Positions 51,886 to 62,990 of a stretch of 64,000 nt of DNA are shown here, one piece after another (positions within the stretch are counted from its first letter, which is position 1; every line of letters begins with the position of its first letter). The stretch comes from Pomphorhynchus laevis (taxonomy: Eukaryota; Acanthocephala; Palaeacanthocephala; Echinorhynchida; Pomphorhynchidae). Location of the stretch: the NCBI GenBank assembly GCA_012934845.2, contig WNNJ02000663.1, positions 1 to 64,000 on the forward strand. The letters run 5' to 3'. Both the position numbers and the translations under genes were made by a program. The notes beneath the pieces are model-generated. The model made no database searches. It was not told the origin of the DNA and saw only the letters and a program-made list of their open reading frames with translations.

Positions 51886-54800
51886 TTGTAATAATAATAC
51901 AAACGTATTTAATGTGGAAAATGCGTACAAGCTGTACGCTTACAAGACCACAAACAAAAATGAAAAAGTCAAGCGGATAAATTGTTAAAATGGGATCGGA
52001 TTTGTCGTTTGAAGCACTGCAGGGAAGTTGATTGGCGTATATGAATAGGCAGTTGATTCCACAAGAGAGGAGCAGCCACAACGAAAGAGCGGAAGCCAAA
52101 AGAGGTAGAGTAGATTGGGATATGGAAAAGAAAGGAATTACGGGAATGCAGAGAACAATACACAGTACCAGAATTGTCGAGAAAATAAAGGTTGAGAAAT
52201 GAAGGGGTATGAGAAGTTATAAGGCGAAAAGCAATGATAAGAAGACGAATTTGAACACGACAATAAATGGTAGGCCAATCAAGAGAAACAAGACAGTGGG
52301 ATGTATGATCATAACGACGAAGACGGAAGAGAACTCGAACGGCAGCGTTGATGATGCGTTGTAAAGGAAGAAGAGTGGATTTATGTGAGTTGGAAAATAG
52401 AATAAGACAGTAATCAAGTCATGAGAAAAGAAGAGAAGATATGAGAGTCATACAAGAAGGGAAATCGATCAATCTACGAACTTGACTGAGATTGCGGAGT
52501 ATCAAGGTAGATGAGCGTACTTTATCACTAACGAAAGGTTTAAGTGAAATTCGGTTGTCGAAATGAAAGCCTAGGAAAATGAGATTATCAACGATAGGAA
52601 GAATTGTAGAATTTAGTGATACGGAGGGAAGTTCTAAGCCGATGCGTCGAGGTAGGATCCACATAATTTTAGATATATCCGGATTCAGAGAAAGGCAAAA
52701 AGAAGAAAGATGGTTTGAAATTGAGACAAGACAGTCGGAAGCAGAAACACTAAGATCATGAATACGACAAACAGGTGCATGATCATAGATGAGAATGTCA
52801 TCAGCATATTGCATAACATGGAAGTTAAATTTATGAGAAATCGAAGACAAATCACCAAGAAGAAGAGAGAAAAGTATAGGGCCTAATACGGAACCTTGTG
52901 GAACACCGAACGGAATGGACGAAGGATGGGAGAGAGAAGAGTTAGAATATACGCGAAATGTACGGTTTGATAGATATGAAGAAAACCATGATACAGTGGG
53001 TAAAGAGAAGCCATAATCATGACGAAGGCGATGGAGAAGAATCGAGTGATCGACGATGTCAAAAGCAGACGATAGATCAAGAGAAACTATGACACTACAT
53101 AATTTATGATCGCGCGAGATGAGTAAGTCATTATAAACTTTAAGACATGCAATTTTAGTAGAGTAATTAGAGCGAAAAGCGGCTTGGAAGGGAGGAAATA
53201 AGTTAGAGGAATAGAGATATGTATTAACTTGCTTAAGAACGAGACGCTCAAAGAGTTTAGAGAGGGTTGGGAGAAGTGAAATAGGACGGTACGAAGATGG
53301 TAGTGAGGAGTCGAGAGATTGCTTTTTGATGAGAGGACGAACAGTGGCGCATTTCCAGATGGAAGGAAATGTACGGCTACGGATGGACGAGTTGAACAAT
53401 GTGGTTAGGAAGGGTAAGATAACGGAGCAGATATTTTTAAGCAAGTGAGTGGGAATTGGGTCAGAAGGAGAGGTTTTATTAGGTAATGACAGCAGAACCG
53501 AAGAAACTTCATCAGACGAAACGGGAAGAAGGTGGAATAGTTCTGGGAGGGAAGTATTTAAAGAGAAGAGTGGGTACAAGGGGGCTTTGGGTAGTAGGAA
53601 AAGTAAATTAGATAGCTTAGTTTCTAGATAATAAGAAAATTCATCAGGATTTATATTACAAGGGGTAGATGATCGTGAAAGAATTGAGTTTAAGATTTTC
53701 CAATGAGATTTAGTGTTGGAAGATGACTCGAGTTGATTTCGCCAAAAGAGAGTACGTTTAGTACGTATAAGAATGAGATGTGAACGGCGTTGAGAAAAGT
53801 AGGAATTACGAAGATTTGGAGGGAGTGAGTTGGGTGAACGTTTAAGAAAGCGTTTATACATACGAAAAGAGTGACGGAGTCGACGCTTAGAAAAACTACA
53901 GTCAGAATCGAACCAGGGAGCATGGCGCAAGCGCTGAGAGCGTCGGAGTCGACTAGGAGCATCGAGACGAGTTAGAGTAAGAGTGACAAGGAAATGATCG
54001 GACAAACCAGAATCAGTAATTGACAAAAAGGTATAGTCATTGAAGCAGATAGGCACAGCAATGATGTCGAGATCACCGCCGAGAATATGAGTTGGGCTTG
54101 TTGAAAGTAATTTATAGTTAAAATCAGAAAAAAGATTAGTTAAAGTGATAGAGTCAGAGTCAGACGGGCGATCAAGACGAATGTTAAAATCACCGAGAAC
54201 AAAAGAAAAAGTATAAGACAATGAACAGTGAGACATTAGATCTGCAAGGTCGTTAAAGAAGATACGTGATGGGGCAACTGAACCTGGACGGTATACAATC
54301 ACAAGTTCCAGAGGGAAAGGCGTTGATAATCTGCATATGAGTAATTCCAGAGCGACATAGACGACGAATAGCAAAATCGTCGTAGTCAGAGTGCTAGGAT
54401 TCGGTAATGCAAAGAATATCAATAGATAATTGATCGAAGATATCGAGAAGCATATCAGCTTTATGAACAATGGAGCCAGTATTGAATAGACCAAGACGAA
54501 AAGTATGCTTAGGAGCGAGATCGACTAGCGAAGAAGACAAGGGGAAGAGATGGGACGCCATCGAATTTTTGGCCTTGTGTGAAGAACGTGAAAATTTCCG
54601 TTGATTTTACGTATAGATAAGGATGACTCGCCGTTTGTTTCACGTCGATGTTTTTCAATGCGAGCTAAATTGAGCTGGGCAATATCAGAAGGGGAGCGGT
54701 CAGGAAAGATACGGCAAGTAGAGGAAGTGGTAAGAAGTTTAAAACGTTGGGAGAGTACTGAAGAGGCATGTGAACTATGTCGGAAAACGATTTTTACGAG

Positions 54801-55919
54801 TGGAGGACTGAGATGATTGGATTTAGTGGATTTGATAAAACGAATAAAGGATACAGGAGCGATATTATTGAAGAGTGATGGGTTATCATCAGGTAGAATG
54901 GTTGCTAGGATAGACCTGAAAGCAGATACATCATCATCGAGGCGAGATTGTGGAGAAGCAGTTTCGAAAAGCTTAAAGTTTGATATAGATTATACAGCGA
55001 TCGCGCGAAGGAAAACGATTTCGTGGAAGTGGTGGACGGACAGAGCTGGTAGGAGTCGAGGTAGATGAGCAGATAGAAGTGGAAATGACAGGGGTGCTTG
55101 ATAAAGAATTAATATTGGTTGGAGCAAGTGTGACAGGAGCGGGGTGTTTAATCGGTTGATCAGATATGTGACTGGATATGATTTTAAATGAAGGATGTAA
55201 ATTATTTGGAAGTGTTACGTTGGGAGGTAGAGTAAGGAGAATTAAAATAGGTTGGGGCATGAGTGACATGAATGGAGTGTTGAATCAGTTGATCGGAAAT
55301 GTTACTGATAATGATTTTGATGGAAGGGTGTAAATTATTGAGAGGTGATACAGGAGAGGTCGAGTAAGGAGTAGGTGAGGAGAATAAAGAAGTTTGAGAT
55401 TTATTTAGATTGAGGAAGGAATAGGAAAGAAAAGGTACGAGATGAAAAGCTTAACCGTTAGCATTGTTAGAATGAGAAAGATTAATGGAAGTTTGGTACA
55501 TAGTTAAACGAGGAGTGTGTAGAGTGTAGGTTCAATAATGGGATTATATGATGCGAAGTCAGGTGTTGATGCGAGGGAAACATCTAAAACAGCATTGGTC
55601 TGAGTGGTCGTGTGTGATACAAGAGTAGATAAGCAGGATAACTGTAGTAGTCGTACTGATGTACAAAAACCGCAAGTGAAATGTTTACGTTTATACACCG
55701 AGTGGTCGGATATTTTAACACGAACAAGTGTCCATACATCGCAATCTTTGGAATCGCATCCAACTTCAAAGCTGGTATAACCATCATTGCATTCCGATGT
55801 GGAAGATTCTTGATCAGGAACAGGGATCTGAGATCGCGCTTTTTTAGGCATGACCTTTTGTCGATAGATTGAGCTCAATCCGTGAGCGTAGCGAGCGGAA
55901 CTGACAGGAATAATCTGGA
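51886..55919 (-). mobile_element. LINE-B copy B8, both ends present, internal deletions
   Basis: The 5' end lies at about 55919 (minus strand: ATTATTCCTGTCAGTTCCGC, then TCGCTACGCTCACGG), similar to the start of B2. ORF1 begins around 55852 (MPKKARSQIPVPDQ) with GCDSKDCDVWTLVRV ... HFTCGFC and ends by a TAG at 54525-54527 that overlaps the ORF2 ATG (54559-54561) by 37 nt. ORF2 follows. The tail is stem GCGTAC/GTACGC and CACATTAAATACG. The endonuclease has lost a stretch (CRSG joined to ELLICRL) and a second segment between LTLTRL and SRLRRSQ is gone, so endonuclease activity is unlikely. Confidence 0.85.
52419..54494 (-). pseudogene. LINE-B8 ORF2, 691-codon open stretch with whole RT
   Basis: The longest uninterrupted LINE-B frame. 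It begins in the damaged endonuclease (LELVIVYRPG, FVLGDFNIRLDRP, DLDIIAVPICF, GLSDHFLVTLTL), then the linker RRLRHSFRMYKRFLKRSP and ELFHLLPVSSDEVSSVLLSL. A complete RT follows: SSYRPISLLPTLSKLFERLV, AAFRSNYSTKIACLKVYN, SLDLSSAFDIVDHSILL, GVPQGSVLGPILF, MQYADDILIYDHAPVCRIH, LNPDISKIMWILPRR and FLGFHFDNRISL. The frame stops at 52419, inside the C-terminal domain. All RT catalytic residues are there; two in-frame deletions hit the endonuclease and linker. Confidence 0.85.
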
Positions 55920-55920
55920 A

Positions 55921-57106
55921 CAAACTAAGCTATCTAATTTACTTCCACAGTACCGATAGCCCACTTGTACCCACTCTTCTCTTTAAATACTTCCCTTCCA
56001 GAACTATTCCACCTTCTTCCCGTTTTGTCTGATGAAGTTTCTTCGGTTCTGCTGTCATTACCTAATAAAACCTCTCCTTCTGACCCAATTCCAACTCACT
56101 TGCTTAAAAATATCTGCTCCTCTATCTCACCCTTCCTAACCACATTGTTCAACTCGTCCATCCGTAGCCGTACATTTCCTTCCATCTGGAAATGCGCCAC
56201 TGTTCGTCCTATCATCAAAAAGCAATCTCTCGACTCCTCACTACCATCTTCGTACCGTCCAATCTCACTTCTCCCAACCCTCTCTAAACTCCTTGAGCGT
56301 CTCGTTCTCAAGCAAGTTAATACATATCTCTTTTCCTCTAACTTGTTTCCTCCCTTTCAAGCTCCTTTTCGCTCTAATCACTCTACTTAAATTGCCTGTC
56401 TTGAAGTTTATAATGACTTACTCATCTCGCGCGATCATACATTATGTAGTGTCATAGTTTCTCTTGATCTGTCTTCTGCTTTGGACATCGTCGATCACTC
56501 GATTCTTCTACATAGTCTTCGTCATTATTATGGCTTCTCTTTACCCACTGTATCATGGTTTTCTTCATATCTATCAAACCGTACATTTCGCGTATATTCT
56601 AACTCTTCTCTCTCCCATGTTTCGTCTATTCCATCCGGTGTTTTACAAGGCTCCGTATTAGGCCCTATGCTTTTCTCTCTTCTTCTCGGTGACTTGTCTT
56701 CGATTTCTCATAAATTTAACTTCCATATTGTGCAATATGCTGATGACATTCTCATCTATGATCATGCACCTGTTTGTCGTATTCATGATCTTAGTGTTTC
56801 TGCTTCCGACTGTCTTGTCTCAATTTTTAATCATCTTTCTTCCCTTCGCCTTTCTCTAAATCCTGATAATTCTAAAATTATGTGGATCCTACTTCGACGC
56901 CTCGGCTTAGAACTTTTCTCCGTATAATTAAATTCTTCAATTCTTCCTATCGTTGATAATCTGGTTTTCCTAGGCTTCCATTTTGACAACCGACTTTCAC
57001 TAAAACCTTTCGTTAGAGATAAAGTGCGCTTATATACCTTGATACTCCGCAATCTCATTCAAGTTCGTAGATTGATTGATTTACCTTCTTGTATGACTCT
57101 CATATC
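55921..57106 (+). mobile_element. LINE-B fragment B9
   Basis: Plus strand, from AACTAAGCTATCTAATTTAC (linker before RT) through ELFHLLPVLSDEVSSVLLSL, SYRPISLLPTLSKLLERLVL, a TAA at about 56388, DIVDHSILLHSLRHYYGF, GVLQGSVLGPMLF, VQYADDILIYDHAPVCRIH and LRRLGLELFSV to SCMTLIS. At 57106 it switches without any spacer to the ORF1 of B10. Its left end meets the 5' end of B8 head to head. Lacks both LINE ends. Confidence 0.85.
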
Positions 57107-60100
57107 TGACCACTCAAACGGTGGAGACGTTCTGAACGCTAACAAAACAGATTTATGCTTAATAAATAAACTTGATATCTCTCAGTCGACTCAGACCGCT
57201 GTTATACATGAAACATCAACAAACGACAACATATCTTCCAATCTATCGTAGTCATCCCTTTGCTTACTAACTCCTTCGTCATCTATGAAACCCGTTCTTG
57301 AAACTTCTCTCACACACTCCTCCTTTAACTACGGATAAAACTTCCCATAATCTTCATCTTCCTAACAATGCAAACAGTAAAGGCCTTCATCTCGTACCTC
57401 ATTTCTCCTATTCATCCCCACATCTAAATACATATCATAATTCTTTCTTCTCTTCACGTACTCCTTACTCTAGCTCTACCGTATCACTTCTCAATAATTT
57501 ACATTCTTCTGTCAAAATTATCTCCAGTAACATCTCCGTTCAACCTATTCAACAATCCACTTCTGTCACACATGCTCCAACCGTATCACCTATCAATAAT
57601 TTACATTCTTCCGTCAAAATCATCTCCGAGTAACATCTCCGATCAACCGATTCAACACTCCACTCCTGTCACACATGCTCCAAACTATCTTAAATCTTCA
57701 CTAAGCACCCCGGTCATTCCCACGTCTATCTGCTCTTCTGCCTCTACTGCTACCAGGTCTTTCCGTTCACCACTACGTAATCGTTTTCCTTCGCGCGATC
57801 GATACATTATCATATCTAATTTAAAGGTTTCCGAATCTGCTTCTCCTCAATGTCGCCTCGATGATGATGTATCTGCTTTCAGGTCTATCCTAGCAACCAT
57901 TCTTCCTGATAATAATCCATCCCTCTTCAATAATATCGCTCCTGTATCTTTGATCCGTTTAAACAAATCCACTAAATCCAATCATCTCAGTCCTCCACTC
58001 CTAAAAATTGTTTTCCGACATAGTTCACATGCATCCTTGGTACTTTCCCAACGTTTTAAACTTCTTACCACTTCGTGTACTTGTCGTATCTTTCCTGACC
58101 GCTCCCCTTCTGATATTGCCAAGCTCAATTTAGCTCGCATTGAGAAACATCGACGTGAAACAAACGGCGAGTCTTCCTTATCTATATGTCAAATCAATGT
58201 AAATTTTCACGTTGTACACACAAGGCCAAAAATTCGATGGCGTCCCATCTCTCCCCCTTGTCTTCTTCGCTAGTCGATCTCGCTCCTAAGCATACTTTTC
58301 GTCTTAGTCTATTCAACACTCGCTCCATTCTCCATAAAGCTGATATGCTACTTGATATCTTCGATCAATTATCTATCGATATTCTCTGCATTACCGAATC
58401 CTGGCATTGTGACTCCGACGATCTTGCTATTCGTCGTCTATGTCGCTCTGGTTGTTCTTTAGTTGAATCAGCTCGTCCAATTGCCTCTCATACATCTACT
58501 GCTTCTAACCATGGCGGTATTGTTGCCATTGCTCGTCACCCAATGTCTTTACGTAAAATTAACGTTAACATCCGTTACACCTCGTTCGAATTTACTCATA
58601 TGCAAATTATCAACTCCTTTCCCTCTGGAACTTGTGATTGTATACCGTCCAGTTCAGTTGCCCCCTCATGTATCTTATTTAACGATCTTGCAGATCTTAT
58701 GTCTCACTGTTCATTGTCTTATACTCCTTCTTTTGTTCTCGGTGACTTAAACATTCGTCTTGATCGCCCAGCTGACTCTGACTCTATCACTTTAACTAAT
58801 CTTTTTTCTGATTTTAACTATAAATTACTTTCAACAAGCCCAACTCATATTCTCGGCGGTGCTCTCGACATCATTGCTGTCCCTATCTGCTTCAATGACT
58901 ATACTTCCTTGTCAATTACTGATCCCGGTTTGTCCGATCATTTCCTTGTCACTCTTACTCTTACTCGTCCCCATCATCCGTCTCCGCCTCCACCAATATC
59001 CACACCAAGTCGACCCTGGAAGCTTCTCGATATCCCTATTCTCTGCACAGCCTTACTCAATTCTTCACTCTTTTCACTTCCTCTTAACTATCTCTCTCCC
59101 GATGATCTCTGCATTCTGTTTGATTCTGAACTTATGTCTATTATCAATAAACTTCTGCCTAGTCGACTCCGACTCTCTCAGCGCTGGCGCCATGCTCCCT
59201 GGTACGATTCTGACTGTAGTATTTCTAAGCGTCGACTACGTCACTCTTTCCGTGTGTATAATCGCTTTCTTAAACCTTCTCCCAACTCACTCCCTCCAAA
59301 TCTCCGTGATTCCTACTTTTCTCTACGCCGTTCACATCTTATTCTTATACGTACTAAACGTACTATCTTTTGGCGAAATCAACTCGAGTCATCTTCCAAC
59401 TCTAAATCTCATTGGAAAATCTTAAACTCAATTCTTTTACGATCATCTACTTCTTGTAATATAAATCCTGGTGAATTTTCTTCTTATCTACAAACTAAGC
59501 TATCTAATTTACTTTCCCTACTACCCGTAGCCCCCTTGTACCCACTCTTCTCTTTAAATACTTCCCTCCCAGAACTATTCCACCTTCTTCCCCGTTTCGT
59601 CTGATGAAGTTTCTTCAGTTCTGCTGTCATTACCTAATAAAACCTCTCCTTCTGACCCAATTCCAACTCACTTGCTTAAAAATATCTGCTCCTCTATATC
59701 ACCCTTCCTAACCACATTGTTCAACTCGTCCATCCGTAGCCGTACATTTCCTTCCATCTGGAAATGCGCCACTGTTCGTTCTATCATCAAAAAGCAATCT
59801 CTCGACTCCTCACTACCATCTTCGTATCGTCCAATCTCCCTTCTCCCAACCCTCTCTAAACTCCTTGAGCGTCTCGTTCTCAAGCAAGTTAATACATATC
59901 TCTTTTCCTCTAACTTGTTTCCTCCCTTCCAAGCCGCTTTTCGCTCTAATCACTCTACTGAAATTGCCTGTCTTAAAGTTTATAATGACTTACTCATCTC
60001 GCGCGATCATAAATTATGTAGTGTCATAGTTTCTCTTGATCTATCGTCTGCTTTTGACATCGTCGATCACTCGATTCTTCTACATCGCCTTCGTCATGAT

Positions 60101-61232
60101 TATGGCTTCTCTTTACCCACTGTATCATGGTTTTCTTCATATCTGTCAAACCGTACATTTCGCGTATATTCTAACTCTTCTCTTTCCCATCCTTCATCCA
60201 TCCCTACCGGTGTTCCACAAGGCTCAGTATTAGGCCCTATGCTTTTCTCTCTTCTTCTCGGTGACTTGTCTTCGATTTCTCATACATTTAACTTCCATGT
60301 TATGCAATATGCTGATGACATTCTCATCTATGCTCACGCACCTGCTTATCGTATTCATGATCTTAGTGTTTCTGTTTCCAGCTGTCTTGTCTCAATTTCA
60401 AACCATCTTTCTTCTTTTTGCCTTTCTATGAATCCTGATATATCTAAAATTATGTGGATCCTACCTTGACGCATCGGCTTAGAACTTCCCTCCGTATCAC
60501 TAAATTCTACAATTCTTCCTATCGTTGATAATCTCGTTTTCCTAGGCTTTCATTTCGACAACCGAATTTCACTTAAACCTTTCGTTAGTGATAAAGTACG
60601 CTCATCTACCTTGATACTCCGCAATCTCAGTCAAGTTCGTAGATTGATCGATTTCCCTTTTTGTATGACTCTCATATCTTCTCTTCTTTTCTCAAGACTT
60701 GATTACTGTCTTATTCTATTTTCCAACTCACATAAATGCACTCTGCTTCCTTTACAACGCATCATCAACGCTGCCGTCCAAGTTCTCCTCCGTCTTCGTC
60801 GTTTTGATCATACATCCCACTATCTTGTTTCTCTTGATTAGCCTACCATTTATTGTCGTGTTCAAATTCGTCTTCTTATCATTGCTTTTCGCCTTATAAC
60901 TTCTCATACCCCTTCATTTCTCAACCTTCCTTTTCTCGACAATTCTCGTACTGTGTATTGTGCTCTGCGTTCCCGTAATTCCCTTCTTTTACATGTCCCA
61001 ATCTACTCTACCTCTTTTGGCTTCCGCTCTTTCGTTGTGGCTGCGCCTCTCTTGTGGAATCAACTGCCTATTCATATCCGCCAATCAACATCTATGCCGT
61101 ACTTCAAACGCCAAATCCAATTCCATTTCAAAAATTAACTAATTATCTGTGACTTTTGATGTTCTTGTTTTTGTTAGTGGTCATGTAAGCGTGCATTTTG
61201 CACGCATTTGCCACGTTAAATAAATTATTATT
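57107..61232 (+). mobile_element. LINE-B copy B10, almost full length
   Basis: Starts in ORF1 at GACCACTCAAACGGTGGAG (equivalent to 38740 in B2) and continues to the complete 3' end with stem GCGTGC/GCACGC (61189-61205) and ACGTTAAATAAATTATT. ORF1 is open in 57572-58273 (FPSRDRYIIISNL, APVSLIRLNKSTKSNH, PPLLKIVFRHSSHASLVL, RIFPDRSPSDIAKLNLARIE). Very similar to B2, including the RT. Only the first ~200 codons of ORF1 and the 5' UTR are missing or shifted. Confidence 0.88.
58237..60469 (+). pseudogene. LINE-B10 ORF2: endonuclease and RT, few breaks
   Basis: ATG at 58237, overlapping ORF1 (stop at 58271-58273) by 37 nt. Open to 59604: FRLSLFNTRSILHKADMLLD, ILCITESWH, then two compensating indels that alter ELLICRLSTPFPLELVI, FVLGDLNIRLDRP (DLN instead of DFN), GALDIIAVPICF, GLSDHFLVTLTL, and a linker up to ELFHLLPRFV. 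A one-base shift there leads to the second open stretch 59672-60469: YRPISLLPTLSKLLERLVL, SLDLSSAFDIVDHSILL, GVPQGSVLGPMLF, MQYADDILIYAHAPAYR, MNPDISKIMWILP and then TGA. The C-terminal domain follows in pieces to about 61138. Confidence 0.83.
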
Positions 61233-61624
61233 TATCATATTTATTTAAAAAAATGAACTCAAATGAATAAACGAATGAGCTAAAATATTCTAGATTTGTA
61301 TTTAAACTAAAATATATAATCTTAATCCTAAAAAAATTATAATCTTAAAAAAGTAAATAAAAAAAAGTTTATTAATATAGAAATAATAAAAAAATTTACA
61401 AATGAGAAGTAATAAACCAAACTCAACAAAATCAACAACAAAAACATACAGTCAGATATTATGCGCTTTGAAACGGAAGATCAGTTTTGCCCTTTGCAAA
61501 ATAAATCTCATACATCTTCTTTCACTCTATTTAATCTTCTATAAATCTTATAGAATGCGTAGACTCATTTATCTGATCTGGTGTTTTACTGACAAGTTAT
61601 TATTGGCATGTAGACTTTGTTTTA
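61233..61624. other. AT-rich spacer
   Basis: Simple A/T-rich sequence to about 61390, then a short mixed stretch. A weak copy of the dispersed module (GAATGCGTAGACTCATTT) occurs at 61554. No gene recognised. Confidence 0.5.
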
Positions 61625-61826
61625 AAAAAAGATTTATTTCAACTTGGCAAATGCGTGCCAGCGCACGCTTACATGACTACAGCAAAACAAAAATGTAAAT
61701 CATGTGTCGAGAAGGTGTGAACAGAGGAGGTGTTTGAATGTGCTAAAGGAAGGGGCGCGGTGGACGTCGAGAGGAAGTTGATTCCATGCGAGTGTGGCGG
61801 CGACGAGGAAGGATCGGACACCGTAA
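61625..61826 (-). mobile_element. LINE-A 3' fragment A3
   Basis: The minus strand reads CGTCGCCGCCACACTCGCATGG, TGGAATCAACTTCCTCTCGA and the LINE-A end GTCATGTAAGCGTGCGCTGG with AAATAAATC. This is the last 60 or so codons and the 3' UTR of LINE-A; the stem is perfect here (GCGTGC/GCACGC). A typical short 5'-truncated insert. Confidence 0.82.
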
Positions 61827-62373
61827 TATAACCAGAAAAGCAGTTACTAGCGGATATGGAATTATCCCCAAGATATCAATGAAAACTGTGAAATAAGCGG
61901 TTTACAATACTGATGAATAAGCAGCCGCGGACAATCAACGGCAAATTAAACGCCATAGTAAAAGGATGGTTTCATCTTTTTTAAATATAATTTATGTAAA
62001 ATTTCATACACTCATTTGGAGCTTGACTTTGTGTCATAGTAAGACAGTCGCAATCAAATAAGCAATAGTCAATGACTTGCATTAGCTATAGATTTATTTG
62101 GATATCATGGTTCCTTGAGCTCGGCGACCCACACAGATCTGAAGCCTCTCATATCTCAAGCATCGACCTTATGACTGCTAAACTTGAATCAGCAAATCCT
62201 CCGTACAAATTCCACTTTCATGAAGCCCTTATTGCAGAATGACATGTCTAATTTACATGACCTCAAAATGTCAAAAAAATAAATTAAAATCCTTCTTGAT
62301 ATTTCGCAATTGTTTTATGCCATCTAAAGGCAAATTTATTTTATCTCTCTTGTACATATTAAGATTTTACAAA
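61827..62373. other. Mixed spacer, nothing recognised
   Basis: No coding similarity or repeat shared with the rest of the window was found by eye. Base composition is less A/T-rich than the neighbouring spacers. Confidence 0.4.
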
Positions 62374-62535
62374 ATGGTTGCCGAAATATTGAAAATAATT
62401 TTAGTTTGTGCTGGACTTTGCCCATATTTATTCAATTGCCTTTACGTTGTATCATCTGGTCCCATTTTAAAGTTTAGCCAATGGATGGTCGAGGACCTCA
62501 TTGAACGATTAAAATGCCAAAACTTAGTTTTCTAA
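62374..62535 (+). CDS. Possible small hydrophobic protein, 53 codons (doubtful)
   Basis: Open frame from the ATG at 62374 (context CAAAATGGTT) to TAA at 62535. The product starts MVAEILKIILVCAGLCPYLF, with a hydrophobic segment of about 20 residues that could be a signal peptide or membrane helix, and ends with charged and polar residues. I do not recognise a family. In A/T-rich DNA a frame of this size can arise by chance, and splicing could make it part of a larger gene. Confidence 0.15.
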   Translation: MVAEILKIILVCAGLCPYLFNCLYVVSSGPILKFSQWMVEDLIERLKCQNLVF

Positions 62536-62990
62536 ATCCTCAATTACAAATTTGTAGTGTAGAATGAGAAATGCAGTGAATCATCATGTTCATCATTTCA
62601 CGAGTTTTATTTAAATAAAAAATAATCATCACCAATAATTACTTATGCAACGGCAATCCGATCAAGACTTCGAGTATATTCAAACTCTGTAATTCGAGTT
62701 TACGTTTGTGTATTTAATAGCAAGAATATCAAGTGGAGTTATACTTTTACAGAGAACAATTAAAATCTAATATGTGGATTTTGCCATTTGGTGATAGCGG
62801 CCCTTTACCGGTTTGATACAACAAGCGAAATGAGCTATTTCTTATTATCTTCCAAATTGCGTATAAATTACACGGAAGAATCATTACAATTGTAAAGTAA
62901 AAAACATCAGACTGTAAAAATAGTGATTTCACAGTTAGCTGATCCGATCTAATTATTAAATATAGCAGATTGTTGTGCAAAGATATTTTT
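62536..62990. other. Spacer; weak unassigned frame on minus strand
   Basis: A minus-strand frame of 77 codons (62980-62747) carries FLQSDVFYFTIVMILPCNLY with no recognised family. Nothing else seen. Confidence 0.35.

Noticed and set aside
62239-62373. Upstream extension of the small frame at 62374
   Set aside because: It depends on a non-ATG-supported stretch of low-complexity residues and shows no motif.
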